The notes beneath the pieces are model-generated. The model had not been told where the DNA came from, made no database searches, and saw only the letters and a list, made by a program, of their open reading frames with translations. 64,000 nt of DNA from Zipacnadum sp036504235 (GTDB lineage: Bacteria; Armatimonadota; Zipacnadia; Zipacnadales; Zipacnadaceae): contig DASXVN010000039.1 in NCBI GenBank assembly GCA_036504235.1, forward strand, positions 1 to 64,000, read 5' to 3'. A program made the position numbers and the translations under genes. Below, one piece after another: positions 42,164 to 51,007 of the stretch. The first letter of the stretch is position 1; each line of letters starts with the position of its first letter.

Positions 42164-45136
42164 ATGTCTGATTTGCGCATGAGCTGCTGCCTGCCGTACC
42201 TGGTTGTCCTCCTGGCCCTCGCGGGCAGCGGGGCGAACGCCACCACGAACGTCTCCGGGACGCTTACGGGCACGACGCAGTGGACCGCCAGCGCCTCTCC
42301 CTACCGGCTGATGGGGACCGTCACGGTCGCCGTGGGGGCCACCCTCCAGATTGACCCCGGAGTTACCGTATTGGCCACGCCTGGCTGTGGGCTCAACGTG
42401 CTAGGGACCCTCCTCGCCTCCGCCTCGCCCGCCGTCCCTATCAGCTTCGTCGGTTTTCCGGCCACGGTAGGCATCTGGCCGGGGCTGTACTTCGCGTCGG
42501 GCTCGAGCGGCACCCTGAGCGGGGTCAGCGTCCAGCACGCGGTCACCGGCTTGTCCGTGGAGGGGGCGACCGTCTCCTGCCTCGATTGCAGCTTTTCCCG
42601 TAGCGCCCAGGATGGCGTGCTGGCCTGGGGTGCCGCGCGGTTGACGCTGGAGCGCTGCGCTTTGTCCGACAACCAGCGACGCGGCCTTTACCTGGAGACA
42701 GTTTTCCCGACCGGGAGCGTCAACAACTGCACCTTCACTGATAACGGCGAGTTCCCCCTCCTCGCCAAGGCCAACTGTCTGGACATACTGGGGACGGGTC
42801 TGACCTTCAGCGGCAACGGACGGGCGGAGATTGGTGTGAGTTGCTCGGCCGCTACCGATATCGAGCGCAGTCAGACCTGGCGGGCGCAACCGCTGCCGTT
42901 CAACTTGACCGCGGGCAGCTCCAGCGAGTTGCTGATTCCGGCCGGCGTCACCCTGACGATTCAGGGGCCCGCTGCTCTGGTGTGCGGGGCCGTCCAGGTT
43001 TTCGGGACCCTGAATACCGGTGATGAAGGCCCGGCGCAAGTGATCCTGAAGGGGCCGCAGGCGGTCGCGGGCTCGTGGCCGGGGATCACGCTCAATTCGG
43101 GGGCCAGCGCGAATCTCCTCTCGACGCGCGTGATAAACGCCACCACGGCGGTGACCTGCAACGGCGGCCAGGTGACGGTGCGCAAGTCGCGGCTCGGGGA
43201 CAGTCAACTGGACGGGCTCAGCGCGACCGCCGGTAGCTCGGTCATCGTAGACAACTCGCGGCTGTCCGGCAACGGGCGCTACGGGCTGCGCCTGCTCGGC
43301 GCCTGCACCGGTGGCGTCACGGCCGCCACCTTCGAGGACAACGGCAACTTCGCCGTGTACGCCGCGGCGGCCAACGTGCCCCTGCTGGGCGCGGGCAACC
43401 TGTACCGCGGCAACGCCAAGAACGCGATCGGGGTGGCCGCGGGCGGCAGTCCCGATTTGGCGACGTCCGCCCTGTGGAGCTGCCAGCAGGTGCCTTACGA
43501 CCTGACCGCGCTCGCTCCGGGAGTGCTCACGGTAGGCCCCGCGGCGACGCTCACGCTGGAATCCGGGGCGGTGGTGCTCGGCGGGGCGGTCGTCATCCAG
43601 GGCAAGCTGCTGGCCCTGGCGGCCCGCACCCGCCCGATTCGATTCCTCGCTTCGCCCAGCGCGGTCGCGGGAGCGTGGGCGGGTCTCACCTTCGACGCGG
43701 GCTCTAGCGGCCGGCTGGAGAACTGCGAGATCCGGGGCGCCACGACTGGTGTGGTCATCCGGAGCGCCAGCCCGATCCTGAGCGGCGTTCGCGTCACGGA
43801 CAGCAGCGTGGCGGCGGTGGATTGCCAGGGGACCTCCGCGCCGATCTTCACCGGCTGCCAGATCAGCGATAATCGGGGGCTGGGGGTGGCGATTCACGAT
43901 AGTGCCTCGCCCGACCTGGGCGACCTCACCCACGGCTCGACTAGCACCGAGGGCGGCAATATCTTCGGGCGCAACAGTGGGTACGACGTGGCCAACTACT
44001 CCGCGCAGCCGATCCCGGCGCAGAACAACGCCTGGGGAGTCAGCGACGCCGCGGCACTGGCTCCGCGCCTGCGTGACGGGGTGAGCTTCCCGGGCGTCGG
44101 CCTCATCACGGTGACGCCGCTGATCGCCGCCGCGGCGCGCCCGGCTCCGCGGCTCTCGTGGACCGGCGAGGCGGGCTATGGGCAGGGGGCGGTCAGCCCG
44201 ACCAGCGGTGCGCCCACCACGCTGCTTCGTTTTCGCGTGAAGTTCGCCAGCGCGGTCGGCGCGGCGCCCATCTACGTGCGTCTGCATCTGCGGCGCGGCC
44301 CGTACGCGTGCCCGGGCAGCCCCTTCCTGCTGGGCCGGGCGCCGGGCGGCAAGTTCCGCACCGGCGTCATCTATGGCCTGGCGCTGCGTCTGCCCGCGGG
44401 CCGGGATTACGCCTACTGGATTGAGGCCGCGGACCCCTGGCAGACGGCGGTGGGGCCGCCGACCAGCGAGCAGGCCGGCCCGGTGAGCAACACGGCTCCG
44501 ACGCTGAGTTGGACCGGCGAACCGGGGTATACTAGCGGCGGGGTCAACCCGGAGACCGGGACGGCGCTCACTCCGAATGTCTTCCGGGTTAGGTACGCGG
44601 ACGCGGACGGGGACTATCCAACGAGCGTCCTGCTCCGGGTGCGCAGCGGTGGGGTTGAGATTCCGCTCAGCCCCTTGGCGCTGAACCGGAGCAGCGGCGA
44701 CGGGCACGGCGCGGTGTACCAGGTGCAGCAGACCATGCCCGTAGGTCTCTATGAGTACCGTTTCACGGCCAGTGACGGTCTCGCCAGCGCCACGGGGACT
44801 CCGACCGGGTGGCAGACGGGGCCCACGGTGACTTCCGCCGCGGGGGTCATGCTGAGTTCTGCCTCCCTGGCGCGGACCCGCGGAGGGCCACTGGAGGTGC
44901 GTTGTCGGCTGCTCTCGCCGGCCACCGTGCAGTTGCGTCTGCTCAACGTGGCCGGGCGCACGGTGGCGGTCTACCCCGCGCCGGTGGTTTGTGGGGTAGG
45001 GGAGAGGGTGGTCCTGTGGCCGGCGCGTACGGCGACCGGAGCGCCGCTGCCCGCGGGGAACTACTGGTGCGAGGTGCTTGCCGCCGATCCGACCGGCGCC
45101 CGCCAGCGGCTGCTGGCGCCGGTGTCGTGGCGCTGA
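42164..45136 (+). CDS. Large secreted right-handed beta-helix protein
   Basis: Taken as 990 residues from the ATG at 42164, with GAGG upstream; a TTG at 42116 would overlap murB. A signal peptide covers about the first 25 residues. Residues ~35-650 carry repeated beta-helix rungs with recurring pieces such as TVTVAVGATLQIDPGVTVLA, GVTLTIQGPAALV and GTIxxx-NNR-type rungs. Two Ig-like stretches begin LSWTGEAGYGQGAVSPTSG and LSWTGEPGYTSGGVNPETG. The C-terminus resembles a FlgD-like or sorting-type Ig domain (VQLRLLNVAGRTVAVYPAP, LPAGNYWCEV). A surface or extracellular role is inferred. Confidence 0.78.
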   Translation: MSDLRMSCCLPYLVVLLALAGSGANATTNVSGTLTGTTQWTASASPYRLMGTVTVAVGATLQIDPGVTVLATPGCGLNVLGTLLASASPAVPISFVGFPATVGIWPGLYFASGSSGTLSGVSVQHAVTGLSVEGATVSCLDCSFSRSAQDGVLAWGAARLTLERCALSDNQRRGLYLETVFPTGSVNNCTFTDNGEFPLLAKANCLDILGTGLTFSGNGRAEIGVSCSAATDIERSQTWRAQPLPFNLTAGSSSELLIPAGVTLTIQGPAALVCGAVQVFGTLNTGDEGPAQVILKGPQAVAGSWPGITLNSGASANLLSTRVINATTAVTCNGGQVTVRKSRLGDSQLDGLSATAGSSVIVDNSRLSGNGRYGLRLLGACTGGVTAATFEDNGNFAVYAAAANVPLLGAGNLYRGNAKNAIGVAAGGSPDLATSALWSCQQVPYDLTALAPGVLTVGPAATLTLESGAVVLGGAVVIQGKLLALAARTRPIRFLASPSAVAGAWAGLTFDAGSSGRLENCEIRGATTGVVIRSASPILSGVRVTDSSVAAVDCQGTSAPIFTGCQISDNRGLGVAIHDSASPDLGDLTHGSTSTEGGNIFGRNSGYDVANYSAQPIPAQNNAWGVSDAAALAPRLRDGVSFPGVGLITVTPLIAAAARPAPRLSWTGEAGYGQGAVSPTSGAPTTLLRFRVKFASAVGAAPIYVRLHLRRGPYACPGSPFLLGRAPGGKFRTGVIYGLALRLPAGRDYAYWIEAADPWQTAVGPPTSEQAGPVSNTAPTLSWTGEPGYTSGGVNPETGTALTPNVFRVRYADADGDYPTSVLLRVRSGGVEIPLSPLALNRSSGDGHGAVYQVQQTMPVGLYEYRFTASDGLASATGTPTGWQTGPTVTSAAGVMLSSASLARTRGGPLEVRCRLLSPATVQLRLLNVAGRTVAVYPAPVVCGVGERVVLWPARTATGAPLPAGNYWCEVLAADPTGARQRLLAPVSWR

Positions 45137-45245
45137 GCGGCAAACCTTTGGCGGACCGCAGGCGTTAACGTAGGTGCAGCCGCTGAGGCTGCCGCCGGGC
45201 ACTCCGGTCGCCCCGGCGCAATTTCCGATCTTGGTTGAGGCCCCC

Positions 45246-46580
45246 ATGCAAAAACGCGGCGTCTGCGCTCGCAGTCCGCTAGCCTCCGGGGTCGGCGCTC
45301 TGCGCCGGCGCTGGGCGGTGGCCAGCACGCAGGTCCGGCTGACCACCCTGGCCAGTCTGGTCATGGTGGCCGTGGTGGTGCCGGCCAGCTACCTCACCGG
45401 CAGTCACGCCACTTCGCTGGTCCGCCGCGAGACCCGCTTGGCAATGAGCAACGTGGCAGTCACGGTGTTGCAGAGCGTCGCGGCGCAGCCGGGCGCGCCC
45501 CCGGCGATCTGGGAGAGGCTGCTCAACAATCTGGTCTCGGCCAAGCTGGTGGACGAGCAATACTCGGTGGACGTGGTCTACGGCCTGCTGCAGGATCAGC
45601 GCGGAGCGGTGCTGGCCGCCGCCTACGACGAGCACGCGCTGGTGTTGACCGGGAACCCGGGGCCGGAGACTAAGCGAGCCGCGGTGCAGGCGGCGCTGCT
45701 GGCGCTGAGCGCCGACCCGGAGGCGGCGGGGCGGCAGGGGCTGATCGTAGTGCAGGCGTCCCTGGAGTCCGACCGGCCGATGACGTTGACCCTGGGGTGC
45801 ACGCGGGCGGCTGCCGAGCGGCTGATTTCCCAGCTCATCGCGCGCCACGTGGCGGTGGCGGCGTTGATCATCATTGCGGCGATTCTGTCCCTCTGGGTAG
45901 TCCTCGGACGCGCTACGCGGCCGCTGAGCGAGGTGTTCCGCGCGGTGAATCAGGTCTCGCGCGGAAGCCTGCATCATCCGGTCGTGTCGCGGCGGCCTGA
46001 TGAGGTGGGGAAGGTGGCGCAGGCGGTGGACCAGATCCGCTTGGCGCTGATGCGGGGTCGCCAGTGGCGCGCGCTCACCCTGCGGCTGCTGGAGACCGCC
46101 TCGCTCGACCCCGCGCGGCTCCCGGTGGGACTGGCCTACCTGCTGCTGCCGCCTCCCCCCGGGCTCAGCGACGCGACGGACTCCTCCTGGCCGCAACTGA
46201 TCGAGCAGGTCATGGACCTGGAGGGTGTCGTGGAGGGCGCGGTGGGGGAGCGGGTAGTCGTCAGTTGGGGCCGGGCCGGAGCGGAGCAGGACGATCTGCT
46301 GCGGGCGGTGGTAGCCGGCCTGGAGATCAGCGGGCAACTTGCCGCGGAGGGCGTCCCTCCGGTTTGGCCGTTGGTGACCCGGAACCTGCCGGCCGCGCTG
46401 GCGGCGGCCCGGCCTCTGGAAGGGTGTACCCCCTCGCAGAGCCCCGCCGTCTGGCTCCTCGCGGCCGACTTCGAGACGATTGCAGACGAACTGACAGCAG
46501 GAGAACGGGTCGTAGTTGGGGAAGGGGATAGTGGCGCGTGGGTTGTCGTTACCTGCCGCGTCGACGAGGATCTCAGCTAG
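45246..46580 (+). CDS. HAMP-domain membrane sensor with cyclase-like C-terminus
   Basis: Taken as 444 residues from the ATG at 45246 (GAGG upstream); a GTG at 45174 is possible. Transmembrane helices at ~33-52 and ~201-221 bracket a periplasmic sensor region. A HAMP linker follows (about 222-275, with RPLSEVFRAVNQVSRG and PDEVGKVAQAVDQIR). The C-terminus has no histidine-kinase or GGDEF motif. Residues ~290-445 vaguely align with class III nucleotide cyclases: VVEGAVGERVVVSWG followed by DDLLRAVVAGLEISGQL mimics the GDG and AVRAALEM regions. The metal-binding Asp residues are missing. An inactive cyclase-like output is proposed. The next gene starts on the base after its stop. Confidence 0.65.
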   Translation: MQKRGVCARSPLASGVGALRRRWAVASTQVRLTTLASLVMVAVVVPASYLTGSHATSLVRRETRLAMSNVAVTVLQSVAAQPGAPPAIWERLLNNLVSAKLVDEQYSVDVVYGLLQDQRGAVLAAAYDEHALVLTGNPGPETKRAAVQAALLALSADPEAAGRQGLIVVQASLESDRPMTLTLGCTRAAAERLISQLIARHVAVAALIIIAAILSLWVVLGRATRPLSEVFRAVNQVSRGSLHHPVVSRRPDEVGKVAQAVDQIRLALMRGRQWRALTLRLLETASLDPARLPVGLAYLLLPPPPGLSDATDSSWPQLIEQVMDLEGVVEGAVGERVVVSWGRAGAEQDDLLRAVVAGLEISGQLAAEGVPPVWPLVTRNLPAALAAARPLEGCTPSQSPAVWLLAADFETIADELTAGERVVVGEGDSGAWVVVTCRVDEDLS

Positions 46581-47693
46581 ATGACCAGTTTCCAACGCCT
46601 CCGTCTACTCCCGCTGTCGCTGACGCTGGCCACCGCCCTCGGGGCGGCGGTCTGCCTGAGCGGGTGCCCCTCGGGACAGCAGGAGCCGATTCGCGTCTCG
46701 GTGCAATCGGGCAATGGCGCGGAAGCCCATACGACCGCCGAGATTGTCGAGCTGGCGCGCGCAGAGGGCGAGTTGCTCTGGTACACCTCCCTGGCCGAGG
46801 GGGACGCCCAGGCGCTACTGTCCGCTTTCTCGCGCAAGTACCCCTTCATCCGCACCCGGCTAGTTCGCGGCGGGAGCTTCACCGTCGCCGAGAAGCTGGC
46901 CTCCGAGCTGGCCTCGGGGCAGGTAGAGGCGGACGCGCTGCACCTGATTGACCCGGCCACTTTCGTGCAGTTGCGGGAACAGGGCGCGCTCCTGTTCTAC
47001 GACAGCCCGGAGGCAAAAGAGATACCTACACAGTATCAAGACCAGGGATACTGGGTCGCCATGCGGGCCGTGACGGTGGGCATGGCCTATAACCCGACCC
47101 GGCTGGTTGCCGCGGAGGCTCCCCGGGGCTGGCAGGATCTGCTGCAGGCGCGGTTCCAGGGGAAGATCGGCCTGAAGGATGCGGAGACGGCGGGCGCTGG
47201 CTATGCGCTGCTATTCCTGCTGCGTGAACGGTTCGGAACGGACTTCTGGCAGCGGCTGGGCGCCCAGCATCCGAAAACCTACAAGACCGAGTCGCAGATG
47301 GAAGACGCCCTGGCGCGCGGGGAGATTGCGGTGGCGGCGGGCGTCCTGGGCGGCTCACGCGAAGGGGGGCCGGCGGCGGCTCGGCTCACCGTCGTGTGGC
47401 CCGCGGAAGGCGTGCCGATGACGATTGGGCCGGTGGCGATTCTGGCGGCAGCGCCGCACCCGAATTGCGCGCGGTTGTTCCTGGACTACCTGCTGAGTCA
47501 GGAGGGGCAGCAGCTAGTGGTGGATCGCCTGGAGGCCTACTCGGTGCGACCGGGTCTGGCGCCGCCTAAGGGGCGTCTGCCACTGTCCAAGCTGCGCCTG
47601 ATCACGCCAGCCGCGGGCTGGACAGACTACGCCAGCAAACGCGATCTGCTGCGCAGCGAGTTCTCCGAGCTAATGGGTCCCGGGGGAGAGTAG
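46581..47693 (+). CDS. Extracellular solute-binding lipoprotein
   Basis: A 370-residue periplasmic binding protein. The signal peptide ends in a lipobox (LSGC, Cys about residue 29), so the mature protein is membrane-anchored. The fold is that of family 1 / Fe3+-type binding proteins: LLWYTSLAEGDAQALLSAF near the start, YWVAMRAVTVGMAYNPTRL, PRGWQDLLQARFQGKIGLKD and PNCARLFLDYLLSQEGQQ. No permease or ATPase is nearby. Its ATG immediately follows the HAMP gene's stop, so binding of a ligand here may feed the sensor, or it may serve a remote importer. Confidence 0.82.
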   Translation: MTSFQRLRLLPLSLTLATALGAAVCLSGCPSGQQEPIRVSVQSGNGAEAHTTAEIVELARAEGELLWYTSLAEGDAQALLSAFSRKYPFIRTRLVRGGSFTVAEKLASELASGQVEADALHLIDPATFVQLREQGALLFYDSPEAKEIPTQYQDQGYWVAMRAVTVGMAYNPTRLVAAEAPRGWQDLLQARFQGKIGLKDAETAGAGYALLFLLRERFGTDFWQRLGAQHPKTYKTESQMEDALARGEIAVAAGVLGGSREGGPAAARLTVVWPAEGVPMTIGPVAILAAAPHPNCARLFLDYLLSQEGQQLVVDRLEAYSVRPGLAPPKGRLPLSKLRLITPAAGWTDYASKRDLLRSEFSELMGPGGE

Positions 47694-48060
47694 TCTCTCG
47701 GCTTGCTGCTCCGCCGTCGTACCCCCAGGAGCAACCCGCGGGTCCAAAGCACAATGGCAACATGCCTTCGCATAAGGCCTCTTATGTCAAATAGGTTTGG
47801 GAGGCAGATGGGTCACTGCTATCCGTAGAGCGGGGTCCCATAGCAGGCGCCCTCCCCCTGATCCCCCATGACCCGGACGCGCGATCGTCGGCTTGGCGCT
47901 TGCTCTCGCCGCAACGACAGAACTCCGCCGGCAACGCACTCCGCGCCGTCCGCAGCAACGGCGGCGTGCTCTGTGCCCGACGACCAGCGTTCAGGACGCC
48001 GGCCAAGTCCGGTTGCAGCGCTTCTCGGTTCGGCAAAACGCATGTGCTACGCGGCCGCGC
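47694..48060. other. 367-base gap without recognised gene
   Basis: The gap lies between the convergent ends of the solute-binding gene and the sugar transferase. Short frames on both strands show no coding character, and I recognise no RNA family, promoter or repeat from the other families. Confidence 0.45.
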
Positions 48061-48666
48061 TTAGTACGCGCCGCGTGCGGTTAGCACCGCTGGGATGGTC
48101 TGCAGAAGGATTCTGAGGTCCTGGCCGAGGTTGCGGGTGCGGATGTAGTCAATATCCATCTGAACCCACTGCTCGAAGGGGATGTTGGACCGGCCGCCGA
48201 CCTGCCAGGTGCAGGTCAGTCCCGGCTTGACGCAGAGCCGCTCGCGCTGCCAGGGCTCGTAGAGGGCCACCTCGGCCGGCAGCGGCGGGCGCGGGCCGAC
48301 CATGGACATCTCACCCATGAGGACATGCCAGAGTTGCGGCAGCTCATCCAGGCTGGCGCGGCGGAGGAAGCGGCCTACGCGCGTCATGCGCGGGTCCTGG
48401 CGGATCTTGAACACGGGGCCCTTCGCCTCGTTGGCCTCGAGCAACTGGGAGCGAAGCTGCACGGCATCCGAGCGCATGGAGCGGAACTTGAGCATGGCAA
48501 AGGGCAGTCCGTCCTGACGCAGGCGCGTCTGGCGAAAGAACACCGGCCCCGGGCTGTCCAACTTGATCGCTAGGGCCACAGCTCCGAAGATCGGCGCTGT
48601 TACTAACATGGCGCAGGTTGACACCACGACGTCAATAAGTCGCTTGGATATCTCGTAACCGCTCAT
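48061..48666 (-). CDS. Bacterial sugar transferase
   Basis: A 201-residue initiating glycosyl-1-phosphate transferase that puts the first sugar on undecaprenyl phosphate for exopolysaccharide or O-antigen. The N-terminal membrane segment is LIDVVVSTCAMLVTAPIFGAVALAIK; next come SPGPVFFRQTRLRQDG and MLKFRSMR, then LRRASLDELPQLWHVLMGEMSMVGPRPPLP with the catalytic Asp-Glu region and the PGLTCTWQVGGR stretch. It has only the catalytic domain, like ExoY. It is the only polysaccharide-assembly gene here, although galU at 39.3 kb supplies UDP-glucose. Confidence 0.93.
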   Translation of the reverse strand: MSGYEISKRLIDVVVSTCAMLVTAPIFGAVALAIKLDSPGPVFFRQTRLRQDGLPFAMLKFRSMRSDAVQLRSQLLEANEAKGPVFKIRQDPRMTRVGRFLRRASLDELPQLWHVLMGEMSMVGPRPPLPAEVALYEPWQRERLCVKPGLTCTWQVGGRSNIPFEQWVQMDIDYIRTRNLGQDLRILLQTIPAVLTARGAY

Positions 48667-48718
48667 GCTTGTTCTGAGTAGCCCCCCCGGGCAGAATCTG
48701 ATGCGTCGCCGCTACCAC

Positions 48719-50977
48719 TCAGCGGCCGCGGAGCGCACAGAGGCGGCCCGCGGCGGTTGCTACAAAGACCTGTCCGCCCGACACCGCGGCGGCGGCTCGG
48801 ACCTCTTCGCCCAGGTCATATTCCCACAAGGACAGCCCGCTGGCTGCCTCCAGCACGCGGAGTACGCCGTCGTGTCCGCCACAGTAGATGAAGTTCTCGC
48901 TAATCGCCGGCGCGGCCTCTACCCAGTCGCCCGTACGGTACTCCCAGCGCAGGCTGCCGGTACGCAGCTCCACGCAGTACAGCGAGCCATCGCGCGAGCC
49001 GAAGACCGCAGCCTCGCCGGCGAGTGCCGGAGTGCTGTGCACCTCGCCCTGGGTCTCAAAGTCCCACAGCAGGCGGCCGGTGGATTGCAGGAGGCAATAC
49101 ACGCGGTGGTCGGCGCAGCCGAACAGGGCGAGGTTGCCGGGCAACGCCGGTCCGGCGGTGACTTCAGCTCCGGCGGCATAGTCCCAGAGCACAGAGCCGT
49201 CCGACTCGTTGAGACAGTATAGCCGATTCTGAGCCGTTCCGACAAACAACCTATTGCTCCACAGCGCGGGCGGGGTGAAGATACCCCCAGCGAGCAGGGC
49301 GCTCCAGCGGATCGTGCCGCGGGTGGCGTCAAGCGCGTACAGGCGCCCTTCTTCGTCGCCGACGAAGACTGTGCTACCGGAAAGCAGCGGAGCGCCGGTC
49401 AGGCGCGCTCCCAGACCGCAGGTCCAGCGCCGGGCGCCGGTGGCGGTGTCCAGGGAATGCAACTCGCGATCGTTGGGGACAAGCAGCGATTCCCCCTGCG
49501 ACACGAGGGGCGTCAGCGTCATTTCCCAGGGGAAGCGCTCCCGCCAGCGCTCCTGCCCCTTAGCGGCCTCCAGGGCCACGACTTGGCCCCGCTCGCCGGC
49601 CTGGGAGGAACCCCCGGAGGCGAAGACGACCCCGTTGGCGACCACCGGGGAGACCATGGACCACTCCCCCACGTTCGCGCTCCAGCGTAGCGTCAGCGGC
49701 GGCGCCACCGACTCGGGCGTGAAACCGTTACGGGTGACGTTCCCGTTCTGCGTTGGCCAGTTGTAGGCGCGGGGGCGCTCTCGGGCCCGCCGCTCCCGGT
49801 AGAGTTGGGCGATGCGGTCCAGTTCCTGGACGATTTTCGGGTCGTCGCGCACCAGAGCGGCGGCGCGACGCAGGCTGTTGAGAGCCGCCTCCAGGCGCCC
49901 CGCTTGCTCGTCCTGGAGCGCCTGCTGGTAGAGCTGGTCGGCCACCCGGGTGGCGTCCTCGCGTTCCACGCCGGCTCGTCCGACCGCGGGGGCCGCGGTC
50001 TCGCCCCAGACCTGCGCGGTCAGCGCGGAGGCGCAGATCGGGCAGAGCGGGTAGCGGAAACGGGTCGTGTAGCCGCAGCCAACGCACCGGTAGACCGGCA
50101 CATGCCACTCCGGCAGCGCCGCTACCTCGTCGCGGACCGCCTGCAGCGCCTTCCCGAGTTCCGCAAAAGAGGAGTACCGGTCGGTGCGCTGGCGAGCGAG
50201 CGCCTTCATGATGATCCGGCTCATCGACTCGGGCAGTTCCGGGCGGAGCGTGCGTGGCTCCGGCGGCACCCGGTTGAGGATGTTGTGTACCAGTTCGGAG
50301 AGGTTCTTGCCGGCGACTGGGACCTGGCCGGTGGTCGCCGTGTAGAGGAACACGCCAAAGGAGTAGATGTCGGAGCGCTCGTCCGCGGAGGCGGCGTCGA
50401 GGAACTGCTCCGGCGGCATATAGAGGTAGGTGCCCAGGCCTAGCCCGCTCTGGCTGACATCATTGCGCGCCCCGTAGACCTTCGCCAGGCCAAAGTCGGT
50501 GATCTTGACCTCGGCCTGCCGGTTGAGCATCAGGTTCCCGGGCTTGAGGTCCCGATGGATGACGCCGCGCTGCGAGGCCGAGATCTCCGCGGTATGCACA
50601 TACTGCATGCCCGCGCAGATGTGGATCGCGAAGTCGAGCAACTGCGGGAGAAAGAGCATCTTCTCGCGGCTCAGAAGGTTTTGGAGGTCGCCGCCCTCGA
50701 CGTATTCGAGGAACAGGAACGGCTGGCCTTCGATCTCGCGATAGATAATGGCCTCGACAATGTGCGGGTGCCGGCCCAGCTTCATCCAGGTCCGGCCTTC
50801 CTCGGCGAAGCGCTGCACCGCCTGGGCGTCGGAGGCCAGTTCCTCGCGAATCGTCTTCACTGCGAAACGCTTGTTGGAGAACTCATCGCGCACCACATAG
50901 ACGGTGCTCATTCCGCCATGGTGCTTCTCCACGATCACGTATTGATTATCGATCTTCTCTCCGACCTGGTACTCCAC
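48719..50977 (-). CDS. Ser/Thr protein kinase fused to a PQQ-like beta-propeller
   Basis: A 752-residue protein. An intact Hanks-type kinase covers ~1-285: Gly-rich HHGGMSTVYVV, Lys41, HRDLKPGN (about 141-148) and DFGLAKV (161-167). A zinc ribbon follows (CVGCGY and CPICAS, Cys 298, 301, 312, 315). TPR-like helices lie at ~340-395. A PQQ/BamB-like beta-propeller fills ~405-752, with recurring blades such as GTIRWSALLAGG, GSVLWDYAAGAE, GRLLWDFETQGE and GSLRWEYRTGDW. No signal peptide or membrane helix is visible, so the propeller would be cytoplasmic. The ligand is unknown. Confidence 0.88.
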   Translation of the reverse strand: MEYQVGEKIDNQYVIVEKHHGGMSTVYVVRDEFSNKRFAVKTIREELASDAQAVQRFAEEGRTWMKLGRHPHIVEAIIYREIEGQPFLFLEYVEGGDLQNLLSREKMLFLPQLLDFAIHICAGMQYVHTAEISASQRGVIHRDLKPGNLMLNRQAEVKITDFGLAKVYGARNDVSQSGLGLGTYLYMPPEQFLDAASADERSDIYSFGVFLYTATTGQVPVAGKNLSELVHNILNRVPPEPRTLRPELPESMSRIIMKALARQRTDRYSSFAELGKALQAVRDEVAALPEWHVPVYRCVGCGYTTRFRYPLCPICASALTAQVWGETAAPAVGRAGVEREDATRVADQLYQQALQDEQAGRLEAALNSLRRAAALVRDDPKIVQELDRIAQLYRERRARERPRAYNWPTQNGNVTRNGFTPESVAPPLTLRWSANVGEWSMVSPVVANGVVFASGGSSQAGERGQVVALEAAKGQERWRERFPWEMTLTPLVSQGESLLVPNDRELHSLDTATGARRWTCGLGARLTGAPLLSGSTVFVGDEEGRLYALDATRGTIRWSALLAGGIFTPPALWSNRLFVGTAQNRLYCLNESDGSVLWDYAAGAEVTAGPALPGNLALFGCADHRVYCLLQSTGRLLWDFETQGEVHSTPALAGEAAVFGSRDGSLYCVELRTGSLRWEYRTGDWVEAAPAISENFIYCGGHDGVLRVLEAASGLSLWEYDLGEEVRAAAAVSGGQVFVATAAGRLCALRGR

Positions 50978-51007
50978 GCCGCAACCTCGTCATTTCTCCG
51001 CCACGCC

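Noticed and set aside
42401..45364. 987-residue minus-strand frame opposite the beta-helix gene
   Set aside because: Composition is Arg/Gly/Pro/Ala-rich without domain features. The plus strand has a signal peptide and repeated rungs, so this is a codon-bias shadow.
47782..48116. Short frames on both strands in the gap after the solute-binding protein
   Set aside because: No ribosome sites, no hydrophobic or domain pattern, and the frames overlap each other on opposite strands.
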